Positions 1 through 5,711 of a DNA stretch of 5,753 bases are shown here, in pieces. The stretch is from UBA4742 sp002403895 (GTDB lineage: Bacteria; Actinomycetota; Acidimicrobiia; Acidimicrobiales; Acidimicrobilacustridaceae): NCBI GenBank assembly GCA_036823295.1, contig DAISGD010000100.1, positions 1-5,753 of the forward strand, written 5' to 3'. The notes below the pieces were generated by a model that saw only the letters and a program-made list of their open reading frames with translations, had not been told where the DNA came from and did no database searches. Both the position numbers and the translations under genes were made by a program. Positions within the stretch are counted from its first letter, which is position 1; every line of letters begins with the position of its first letter.

Positions 1-155
1 GCGCTGGCCTCCGAAGCACCGGTCGCGGCTCTGACGGACGAGCAGGCCCTATCCCTCGAGGGTCGGTTTGGCGCCCGGTTGCCCCGAAGGCGTCCCTATG
101 GGCCATTCGACCTACCCCGACGATGGCAACCCTGTATGGTGACCACCGTCACGCT

Positions 156-170
156 GGCTACCCGGTAGCC
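156..170. promoter_or_regulatory. Candidate operator: 15-bp perfect palindrome upstream of the importer operon
   Basis: GGCTACC and GGTAGCC are exact reverse complements separated by one C, giving a 15-bp odd-centred palindrome that ends 24 nt before the ATG at 195. CG (152-153) and CG (173-174) also pair further out, with two mismatched positions between. Size, symmetry and position fit an operator for a dimeric repressor such as those that commonly control sugar ABC operons. That role is inference, since no regulator gene lies beside it in the window. As RNA it could also form a 6-bp stem with a CCG loop close to the ribosome binding site. I see no convincing -35/-10 pair nearby; TATGGT at 135-140 is only a weak -10 candidate. 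Confidence 0.5.
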
Positions 171-183
171 GACGGAAGCACAC

Positions 184-190
184 AGGGGGA
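184..190 (+). promoter_or_regulatory. Ribosome binding site selecting the ATG at 195
   Basis: AGGGGGA lies 4 nt before the ATG at 195. The in-frame ATG at 123 has no comparable purine run ahead of it. Using it would put 24 residues without signal-peptide character before the signal peptide, so this site decides the start of the binding protein. Confidence 0.75.
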
Positions 191-194
191 TCGG

Positions 195-1370
195 ATGATC
201 GTGGTAGCCAGGAACACTCGACGCGTGGCGGTAGTCGTCGTCGCGCTGCTCATCGCTGCCTCGTGCAGCTCAGGAAGCTCGACATCGACCGGGAACACCA
301 GCGGCACGGGAGGAGGTAGCGGTTCCGATCAACCGGCCAAGGCGCAAACAGCCACCGACCTCGCGTTCAAGGGCACGAATCGCCCGGTCGACCCGACGCC
401 GCGCGCCGCGGTCAAGGGCAAGCACATCGTCGTGATCTCGGCCGGACAGGCCGCCAGCAGTAGCTCGGTGCCGTCCAACGGTGCCGTGGCCGCGGCCGAG
501 GCGATCGGCTGGCAGGTCGATCTCTATGACGCCAAGCTCGACCCGTCGAACTACGCACCGCTCGTCCGCCAAGCCATCGCGGCCAACGCCGATGGCATCG
601 TGCTCGACGCCATCGACTGCAGCGCGGTGAAACAACCGCTCCAGGAGGCCAAGGCGAAGAACATCGCCATCGTGGCGATCTACGCCTTCGACTGCAATGA
701 CTCCCACGCGGGAGGCGACCCAACGGGGCTCTACAGCGCCAACATCAACTACGGCGCCAAGGCCACCGATCCGGATGCCTTCGCCGGGGTCTACGGCGCT
801 GATCAGGCCAACTACATCATCGCCGACAGCGACAACAAGGCGAAGGTCATCGCCATCCAGGACCCCGAGTTCACGGTGCTGTACTGGACGCTCGACGGGT
901 TCAGCAAGACCATCCAGGACTCGGGCGGCTCGCAGATCGTCGACACGCTCGACGTGACCGTGGCCGATCTGGGCAACGGCCAGATCGTTCCGAAGATCCA
1001 GGCCGAGCTGCTCAAGCACCCGGAAGCCAACTGGATCAAGTCGCCGTACACCTATGTCACGACCATCGGTGTGGCCCAGGCCCTCGGCGCCAACGCCAAC
1101 AAGCTCAAGGTCATGGGCGGCGAGGGCTTCGCCGACGAGCTCGACCTCATCCGCAGCGGCAAGATCACCGCCGCCAACATCATCTCCTCGGAGTGGGTTG
1201 GTTGGGCATCGATCGACACCATGAACAGCTTCTTCCTCGGTCAGCCGCCGGCTGACAGCGGGATCGGCTGGACCATGGTCGACGCCACCCACAACCTGCC
1301 CGCCAGCGGGGAGTTCGTCCCGCCGGTCGACTTCCACGCCGAGTACAAGGCTGCGTGGGGCGTCGGTTGA
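195..1370 (+). CDS. Sugar-type ABC transporter substrate-binding lipoprotein
   Basis: This is a predicted extracytoplasmic binding protein of 391 residues that should capture a small solute, probably a sugar or sugar-like compound, and deliver it to the permease encoded downstream. The N-terminus (MIVVARNTRR, then a hydrophobic run at 11-22) ends in the lipobox AASC with Cys24 as the lipid-modified residue. A Ser/Gly/Thr-rich linker follows at about 25-45. The type I periplasmic-binding fold (Peripla_BP_4-like) seems to start near residue 74 with KGKHIVVIS. Further family-like segments are ANADGIVLDAID (about 130-141) and a helix plus strand at LQEAKAKNIAIVAI. Cys142 and Cys167 could form a disulfide. 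The start at 195 is chosen because of its ribosome binding site and because translation then begins directly with the signal peptide. It is the first gene of the operon, the usual order for these systems. Family and location are well supported; the ligand is not determinable here. Confidence 0.9.
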   Translation: MIVVARNTRRVAVVVVALLIAASCSSGSSTSTGNTSGTGGGSGSDQPAKAQTATDLAFKGTNRPVDPTPRAAVKGKHIVVISAGQAASSSSVPSNGAVAAAEAIGWQVDLYDAKLDPSNYAPLVRQAIAANADGIVLDAIDCSAVKQPLQEAKAKNIAIVAIYAFDCNDSHAGGDPTGLYSANINYGAKATDPDAFAGVYGADQANYIIADSDNKAKVIAIQDPEFTVLYWTLDGFSKTIQDSGGSQIVDTLDVTVADLGNGQIVPKIQAELLKHPEANWIKSPYTYVTTIGVAQALGANANKLKVMGGEGFADELDLIRSGKITAANIISSEWVGWASIDTMNSFFLGQPPADSGIGWTMVDATHNLPASGEFVPPVDFHAEYKAAWGVG

Positions 1371-1378
1371 CGACCGAC
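1362..1378 (+). promoter_or_regulatory. Intercistronic hairpin with the stop codon in its loop
   Basis: GTCGGT (1362-1367) and ACCGAC (1373-1378) form a perfect 6-bp stem around the 5-nt loop TGACG. The TGA stop of the binding-protein gene (1368-1370) is the start of that loop. A second small hairpin, CCCC-CGAC-GGGG, follows at 1398-1409. No T-run follows, so this is unlikely to be a full terminator. Hairpins between a binding-protein gene and its membrane-component genes are known in other ABC operons to stabilise the upstream mRNA and skew expression. That function is inferred here. Confidence 0.4.
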
Positions 1379-1426
1379 TCCACCAGTGGCCGGCCATCCC
1401 CCGACGGGGTGACCGAGCCTGGTGAC

Positions 1427-1431
1427 GGAGG
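1427..1431 (+). promoter_or_regulatory. Ribosome binding site supporting a TTG start for the ATPase
   Basis: GGAGG sits 7 nt before the TTG at 1439, an ideal spacing. It is 13 nt before the next in-frame candidate, GTG at 1445. The longest reading frame begins at GTG 1355, inside the preceding gene, and adds a Gly/Pro/Asp-rich stretch with no recognisable domain. Confidence 0.65.
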
Positions 1432-1438
1432 TCCCGAC

Positions 1439-2980
1439 TTGTCCGTGGCGCCGCCTTCCGAGGCGGCGCTGCGGATCAGCCACGTGTCGAAGACGTTCCC
1501 CGGAACCCGGGCGCTGATCGACCTCTCGTTCGATGTGAAGCAGGGTGAGATCCACGCCCTCGTCGGCGGTAACGGGTCGGGCAAATCCACCCTCATCAAG
1601 ATCATGGCCGGCGTCTACAACGCCGATCCGGGCGGCACCATCACGGTCGACGGTGACGAGATGCGAGCCGACCACACCACCCCGGCCGCCGCCCGCGCGC
1701 TCGGCCTGCACTTCGTGCATCAGAACCCCGCGGTCTTCCCCGATCTGTCGGTGGCCGAGAACCTGGCCATCGGCCGCGGGTTCCAGACCACGGCCATCGG
1801 CAACATCCGCTGGGGGGCCCAACGCAAGCGCACGACGGCGCTCCTCGAGCGCTTCGACATCGCCGCCCGCCCCGAGGCGCTGGTGCGCTCGCTGCGCCCC
1901 GCCGAGCGGGCCATGGTGGCCATCGCCCGCGCCCTGCAGGACCAGGAAGGCGAGCACACTGGCGTGCTGGTACTCGACGAGCCCACCGCATCGCTGCCCC
2001 GAGCCGAGGTGGTGCGGCTCATGGGCGCCCTCAATCGCTTCGCCGAGAGTGGCCAGACCATCCTGTTCGTGAGCCACCGCCTCGACGAGGTCATCGACTC
2101 GTGCGACCAAGCCACCGTCTTGCGCGACGGCAGGCTGGCCGGCACCCTCGGAGGCGAGGAGATCACCGAGTCCCGGCTGATTGAGCTCATCGCCGGCCGC
2201 TCCCTCGAGCTTGCCTTCCCGTCGATGCCCGCGGCCACGTCCGAGGAGATCGCCCTCGAAGCGAAGAGGATCGAGGGCGGTCCTCTCAAAGGGGTGAACT
2301 TCCAGCTCCAACGAGGCGAGGTTCTCGGCATCGCCGGCCTGCTGGGGTCGGGCCGCTCCGAGCTGCTGAAGATGGCCTTCGGGGCCTACCCCATCAGGTC
2401 AGGCTCGTTCGACCTCGACGGCAAGCCCGTCAACTTCCGCCACATCGGCCAGGCCATGGACGCGGGCATCGCCTATGTTCCCGAGGACCGTGGCACCGAA
2501 GCCTCGTTCCCCGACCTCAGCCTGTCGGACAACGTCAGTGCGGCCATGGTCGACACCTACTGGAGGAACCTCCGGCTGCGCAAGCGGGCGGCCGACGCCG
2601 ACGCCCGCACGTCGATCAGCGAGTTCTTCATCCGGGCGTCGTCCGAGCGCCAGAAGATGGGAACGCTGTCGGGTGGAAACCAACAAAAGGTCGTCTTGGC
2701 CCGGTGGCTGCGGCGCCGGCCCAAGGTGCTGCTACTCGACGAACCGACACACGGCGTCGACGTCGGTGCCCGCGCCGAGATCTACCAGCTGGTGAGCAAC
2801 GCAGTCGGTGAGGGGTGCTCGGTGTTACTCGTCTCCAGTGACTTCGAGGAGCTCGCTACCGTCGCCGACCGGGTCATTGTGCTGGCCAACGGTCAGGTCA
2901 CCGCCGAGCTGAAAGCCCCCGACATCGAACCGGCCCGGCTCACCGAGCTGGCCTTCAGCACACAGGAGCTCACCGCATGA
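1439..2980 (+). CDS. Double-domain sugar ABC transporter ATP-binding protein (RbsA/XylG-like)
   Basis: This cytoplasmic ATPase powers the importer: one polypeptide carries two nucleotide-binding domains, and 513 residues is near the usual length of about 500 for the family. Domain 1 has Walker A GNGSGKST (44-51), Q-loop Gln95, Walker B VLVLDE (176-181) and H-loop His213 in VSHRLDEV. Its signature is degenerate, reading LRPAER (152-157) where LSGGQ is usual. Domain 2 has a degenerate Walker A, GLLGSGRSE (300-308), with Arg in place of the catalytic Lys. It also has an intact signature LSGGNQQK (410-417) and Walker B VLLLDE (430-435), and SSD where the H-loop His would be. This asymmetry is typical of ribose/xylose-type ATPases and implies one fully competent composite site. 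I chose the TTG at 1439 for its GGAGG; GTG 1445, TTG 1367 and GTG 1355 remain possible. The stop overlaps the permease ATG. Substrate is unknown. Confidence 0.95.
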   Translation: MSVAPPSEAALRISHVSKTFPGTRALIDLSFDVKQGEIHALVGGNGSGKSTLIKIMAGVYNADPGGTITVDGDEMRADHTTPAAARALGLHFVHQNPAVFPDLSVAENLAIGRGFQTTAIGNIRWGAQRKRTTALLERFDIAARPEALVRSLRPAERAMVAIARALQDQEGEHTGVLVLDEPTASLPRAEVVRLMGALNRFAESGQTILFVSHRLDEVIDSCDQATVLRDGRLAGTLGGEEITESRLIELIAGRSLELAFPSMPAATSEEIALEAKRIEGGPLKGVNFQLQRGEVLGIAGLLGSGRSELLKMAFGAYPIRSGSFDLDGKPVNFRHIGQAMDAGIAYVPEDRGTEASFPDLSLSDNVSAAMVDTYWRNLRLRKRAADADARTSISEFFIRASSERQKMGTLSGGNQQKVVLARWLRRRPKVLLLDEPTHGVDVGARAEIYQLVSNAVGEGCSVLLVSSDFEELATVADRVIVLANGQVTAELKAPDIEPARLTELAFSTQELTA

Positions 2981-4044
2981 GCGTCACACCCGACTCCCTC
3001 AGCGATCCCGGTTCCCATTCCCCCCTGGTGCGGCCGCCCGATGCCGAGGAGGAGCTCAATCCGACCGAGAGCGTGTGGCGGGCGCGAGCGCTCGACTTCA
3101 CCGAGCGCTACGCCCTCGCCGTGCTGTTCGTGGCCACGTTCATCTTCTTCAGCACGTGGTCGAAGACGTCGAGCACGTTCCCCACCGCGGCCAACATCAA
3201 GAACGTGCTCGGTAGCCAGGCCGTGTACGGCATCTTGGCCCTGGCCATCATGATCCCGCTCGTGTGCGGCGAGTTCGATTTCTCCGTCGGCTCGCTGGCC
3301 GGGCTGACCCAGGTCTTCTGTGCCTGGTTCATGTCCGTGGACGGCTTTCCGGTCTGGGTCGCCATCGGGGTGGCCATCGGCATCGGGGCGCTGGTCGGGC
3401 TGAGCAACGGCAACACCGTGGCCCGGGTTGGCGTGAACTCGCTCATCGTGACCCTCGGCGTGGCGTCGGTCCTCCTCGGCATCGTGGAGTGGAGAACGAA
3501 AGGGTTGTCCGTCAGTACCAACATCCCGAAGTCTTTCATCAACCTCGGGTCGGGTGAGTGGTTCGGGCTCCCGAAGACCATCTACTACCTGGCCGGCGCT
3601 GCGATCGTCACCTACTACATGATCGAGCACACGCCGTTCGGGCGGTACCTGCAGAGCATCGGGTCGAACCGGGAGGCGGCTCGGCTCGTGGGCCTGCCGG
3701 TCGAGCGCCTTGTTCTGCTCTCCTTCGTGCTGTCCGGCACCTTGGCCGGTATCGCCGGCGTGCTCTGGGTGTCGCTCAACGGTGGCGCCAACCCCCAGCT
3801 CGGTACGGTGGTCCAAACGCTCGTCGCCCTGGCCGCCGCCTACCTGGGGGCCACCGCCATCAAGCCCGGCCGGTTCAACGTCATCGGGACGATGCTGGCC
3901 GTCTTCTTCCTGGCCTTCACCGTCAACGGCCTGTCACTGGCCGGCGTGGCCAACTGGATCAACGATGTCTTCAACGGCGCCGCCCTCTTCGTGGCGGTAT
4001 TGATCTCCACCATCATCGGCCGCAAGCGGGCCGGGGTCGCCTGA
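2977..4044 (+). CDS. Sugar-type ABC transporter permease (RbsC-like, BPD_transp_2 family)
   Basis: This 355-residue inner-membrane permease forms the translocation path, probably as a homodimer since only one permease gene is present. An acidic/Pro-rich cytoplasmic N-terminus of about 44 residues precedes roughly ten hydrophobic segments, near 45-60, 82-97, 105-120, 124-143, 154-170, 200-216, 245-264, 276-293, 300-320 and 331-348. Family hallmarks are GEFDFSVG (98-105, the counterpart of GxxDLSVG), the NGNTVARVGVNSLIVTLG region (144-161), and the cytoplasmic coupling loop IGSNREAARLVGLPVER (228-244), which should contact the ATPase. Translation is coupled to the ATPase: the ATG overlaps the upstream stop as ATGA, with AGGAG at 2964-2968, 8 nt before the start. 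The protein appears intact, with no frameshift. The family call is firm; the substrate is not. Confidence 0.95.
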   Translation: MSVTPDSLSDPGSHSPLVRPPDAEEELNPTESVWRARALDFTERYALAVLFVATFIFFSTWSKTSSTFPTAANIKNVLGSQAVYGILALAIMIPLVCGEFDFSVGSLAGLTQVFCAWFMSVDGFPVWVAIGVAIGIGALVGLSNGNTVARVGVNSLIVTLGVASVLLGIVEWRTKGLSVSTNIPKSFINLGSGEWFGLPKTIYYLAGAAIVTYYMIEHTPFGRYLQSIGSNREAARLVGLPVERLVLLSFVLSGTLAGIAGVLWVSLNGGANPQLGTVVQTLVALAAAYLGATAIKPGRFNVIGTMLAVFFLAFTVNGLSLAGVANWINDVFNGAALFVAVLISTIIGRKRAGVA

Positions 4045-4057
4045 AAGGGTCGGATGC

Positions 4058-4483
4058 ATGGCTCGCAACTCGAAGGTCGATCGCCTCCAGGACGTACAGC
4101 TGTTCTCGTCGTGCACGGTGAAGGAACTGACCCAGATCGCTCGCGCCTCCGACGAGGTCGCCGTCGGCGAGGGCACGTCCGTCGTCACCGAGGGCTCCCT
4201 GGGCCACGAGTTCTACCTGATCCTCGACGGTCGGACCGCCGTCTCCCGGGGCGGCAAGCCCGTGGCCGAGCTGGGTCCGGGCCAGTACTTCGGCGAGATG
4301 TCGCTGCTTGATGGCGCGCCACGCAACGCCACGGTCACGGCGCTGGCACCTACCAAGCTGATGGTGCTCGGTCAGCGCGAGTTTGCCGCGCTGCTCGACA
4401 GCACGCCGGGTGTGGCCCGCAAGCTGCTCACTCAGATGGCCGCCCGGTTGCGGGCCGCCGACGACCAAGCCGTCACCCACTAG
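4058..4483 (+). CDS. Stand-alone cyclic nucleotide-binding domain protein
   Basis: This is a soluble 141-residue protein made almost entirely of one cNMP-binding (CAP_ED-type) beta-roll. LFSSCTVKELTQIA (15-28) matches the N-terminal helices. The beta-roll contains EGSLGHEFYLILDGRTAV (45-62) and ELGPGQYFGEMSLL. The phosphate-binding cassette is FGEMSLLDGAPRNATV (78-93), with Glu80 and Arg89 at the positions that contact ribose and cyclic phosphate in CRP and PKA regulatory subunits. Asn90 replaces the usual Ser/Thr/Ala. A C-terminal helix (about 110-135) follows, and then the protein ends, with no helix-turn-helix (CRP is about 209 residues) and no kinase, channel or cyclase domain. Its ATG is 13 nt after the permease stop, with AAAGGG at 4044-4049, so it very probably belongs to the importer operon. 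Ligand binding is likely. The partner or output is unknown; modulating the transporter is an inference from position. Confidence 0.88.
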   Translation: MARNSKVDRLQDVQLFSSCTVKELTQIARASDEVAVGEGTSVVTEGSLGHEFYLILDGRTAVSRGGKPVAELGPGQYFGEMSLLDGAPRNATVTALAPTKLMVLGQREFAALLDSTPGVARKLLTQMAARLRAADDQAVTH

Positions 4484-4557
4484 GTCCGCGCCGGGCGCGC
4501 TGGCGCCGATCGTTCACCGGCTGCAGCATCCCGACGGCGTCACCAAGATCTGTCGCT

Positions 4558-4588
4558 GGGCCGGGGTTCCACCCCGTTCACCCGGCCC
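4558..4588. terminator. Possible bidirectional terminator between convergent genes
   Basis: GGGCCGGG (4558-4565) and CCCGGCCC (4581-4588) are exact reverse complements around a 15-nt loop. An alternative tighter hairpin, CGGGG-TTCCA-CCCCG (4562-4576), overlaps it. It lies between the plus-strand operon (ending 4483) and the minus-strand lipoprotein gene (ending 4676), where a shared terminator is expected. No T-tract follows on either strand, so intrinsic termination is uncertain; GC-rich actinobacteria often lack such tracts. A weaker 5-bp stem, GGCGC-GCTG-GCGCC, lies at 4494-4507. Nothing else recognisable is in 4484-4675. Confidence 0.4.
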
Positions 4589-4675
4589 GGCGACAATTCC
4601 TGCACCCGCGCGTCAAACCTCTCGGAGTGCATCGCCCGACCCAATCGACAGAGGTTCTTGGGCGAGCGTTGCCGG

Positions 4676-5290
4676 CTAGGGGGACCGCTGCGCGTCCACG
4701 CAAGAGAATGGGAACCAGTAAGCGGTGCCGGCGATGACCGTGGCGTGGGCCCGAGTCTGTGTCGTGGGCGGGTGGTCGGGAGTCTGCCTGAGAGTCATGA
4801 CGTAGATCCCACCGGACGGTACCTTCCCGCCCCCGACGGTCGCGTCAGCGCTCCCCAACACCCAGCCAGGTGAGGGCTCGATCCTCGCCGGGTCGACCAT
4901 CTGGTCGGGGGGCGGTCCCTGAGTGTTCAGGGCTGTCAGGTACTGCTCGACGGTCAGGTGCCGGCCTACTCTTCTATCTTGAATCAGGCGGTCGTAGCAC
5001 GTGATCGACTCGAGGTTCCAAGCCCCCTCCGGGTAGGCGGTTTCGGCGAGGTCCTGGTAGAACGCCCTCCACCCACCGGACCTACCCGCATTGTTGTGGC
5101 TCCGCCACAGTGCCGTGATCGCGGCAACATCGGCCACCGTGGTGTCAACCGAGGCGGTCGCCCGTGCCGCGGTGGTGGACGCAGCCGTGACAGGGATGGT
5201 GACCGGGGCGCTCACGGTTGCCCTGGAACCACAACCCACAACCGTGATCCCGACGATCGTCACCGCCGTCGCCAGCAAGATCGGTCGCAT
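4676..5290 (-). CDS. Secreted lipoprotein of unknown function
   Basis: I do not recognise a family for this 204-residue protein. The N-terminus is a short lipoprotein signal: MRP, a hydrophobic run at 4-18, and lipobox VVGC with Cys20 as the acylated residue. It should therefore be anchored on the outer face of the membrane. A Thr/Ala/Val-rich linker (about 21-50) leads to a folded region rich in aromatic residues (LWRSHNNAG, GWRAFYQDLAETAYPEG, ITCYDRL). A C-terminal part with beta-like strands (GGIYVMTLRQ, HATVIAGTAYWFPFSC) follows. Cys98 and Cys197 are the only other cysteines and could form a disulfide. The start is supported by GGGGGGA (5302-5296) 5 nt upstream. The gene converges on the importer operon and is transcribed alone, so no functional link is implied. 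A small NTF2-like or sensor-like domain is conceivable, but I cannot show it. Confidence 0.75.
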   Translation of the reverse strand: MRPILLATAVTIVGITVVGCGSRATVSAPVTIPVTAASTTAARATASVDTTVADVAAITALWRSHNNAGRSGGWRAFYQDLAETAYPEGAWNLESITCYDRLIQDRRVGRHLTVEQYLTALNTQGPPPDQMVDPARIEPSPGWVLGSADATVGGGKVPSGGIYVMTLRQTPDHPPTTQTRAHATVIAGTAYWFPFSCVDAQRSP

Positions 5291-5311
5291 CGCGGTCCCC
5301 CCGCTCTGTTC

Positions 5312-5338
5312 CTTGGCGAACGCTAGTCCCTAGCCAAG
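5312..5338. promoter_or_regulatory. Inverted repeat upstream of the lipoprotein gene
   Basis: CTTGGC (5312-5317) and GCCAAG (5333-5338) are exact reverse complements 15 nt apart. Between and overlapping them, GCTAG-TCC-CTAGC (5322-5334) is a second perfect inverted repeat. Both lie 22-48 nt upstream of the lipoprotein start on the minus strand, just before its ribosome binding site. They could be an operator or a 5' leader hairpin with two alternative folds. No clear -35/-10 pair was found, so the promoter position is open. Confidence 0.35.
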
Positions 5339-5711
5339 ACAACCAGCCGTCAGAGCAGGAGGTTCAACGGGACGACCTCTACGAGCAACTCGACAAGCGC
5401 GTCTATCCCGCCGGGCTTCATCCTCGAGTCAAGTCTTGAGCGTTGAGGTCGCATCAGCTGGACCCGAGGCCCGGTTGGCCGCCAAGATCTGCTGATCCCG
5501 AGCGGCCGACGACGGCCACGGCAACGGCCAGCAACACAACGCACAAGAGTCGTGTGTGGGGGAGAAATGAGCGCCGCGCACCGGAGCTTACGGCTTCGGC
5601 CTCTCCGGCGAGGACGACGAACATGGTGGGCCAACAACGGGGATTCAAGGTGAATACGGAAATGGTTTGAAACGCCTTGACTCGAACGGGTGTTCGTGGT
5701 TGGGTGCAGGT
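5339..5711. other. Intergenic stretch without a convincing gene
   Basis: No reading frame here combines a good ribosome binding site, protein-like composition and adequate length. A stop-terminated stretch at 5341-5439 on the plus strand (it includes EVQRDDLYEQLDKRV) looks protein-like but has no in-frame start. Minus-strand frames across 5350-5736 are Arg/Pro-rich and look like chance openings. TTGACT at 5677-5682 resembles a -35 box, but the hexamer 17 nt downstream (TTGGGT) is a poor -10. Otherwise I see nothing here beyond the small ORF listed separately. Confidence 0.5.
5567..5653 (+). CDS. Possible small ORF or leader peptide, 28 codons
   Basis: The ATG follows GGGGGAG (5558-5564) by 2 nt, a strong but unusually close Shine-Dalgarno. 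The predicted peptide is Arg-rich (8 of 28 residues) and contains a Trp-Trp pair near its middle. It has no signal peptide or known motif. It lies 58 nt upstream of the putative gene start at 5712, so a leader-peptide role is conceivable. Arg-rich peptides also arise by chance in GC-rich DNA, so it may not be translated. Confidence 0.2.
   Translation: MSAAHRSLRLRPLRRGRRTWWANNGDSR

Noticed and set aside
1..168. Plus-strand frame open from the window edge to TAG at 166, a possible C-terminus of a preceding gene
   Set aside because: Only the first 20 or so codons show coding-like third positions; the rest is Arg/Pro-rich. Two other frames are also open here, so I could not choose.
123..194. N-terminal extension of the binding protein to ATG 123
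   Set aside because: No ribosome binding site, 24 residues that would bury the signal peptide, and it overlaps the palindrome at 156-170.
270..1397. Minus-strand open frame of 375 codons over the binding protein
   Set aside because: Same shadow pattern; it has no motif, and the plus-strand frame has a signal peptide, lipobox and binding fold.
1241..2311. Long minus-strand open frame (356 codons) across the end of the binding-protein gene and the ATPase gene
   Set aside because: It is antisense to genes with clear family motifs. Its His/Arg/Asp/Gly-rich composition is the usual product of reading high-GC codons backwards, and it has no domain.
2893..3816. Minus-strand open frame of 307 codons over the permease
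   Set aside because: Rich in His, Asp and Gly with no hydrophobic core; it is antisense to a well-supported membrane protein.
4562..4576. CGGGG-TTCCA-CCCCG considered as a tRNA T-arm
   Set aside because: The loop has 5 nt instead of 7, the TTCRA pattern does not fit, and no acceptor, D or anticodon arms are present nearby.
4958..5326. Plus-strand open frame of 122 codons opposite the lipoprotein
   Set aside because: Arg/Gly-rich antisense shadow; the minus strand has the lipobox and ribosome binding site.
5454..5624. Minus-strand small ORF (56 codons from ATG) with one hydrophobic segment
   Set aside because: There is no ribosome binding site before the ATG, and the hydrophobic run arises from a repetitive Val/Ala-coding GGC/GTT stretch. 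Too weak to annotate as a small membrane protein.
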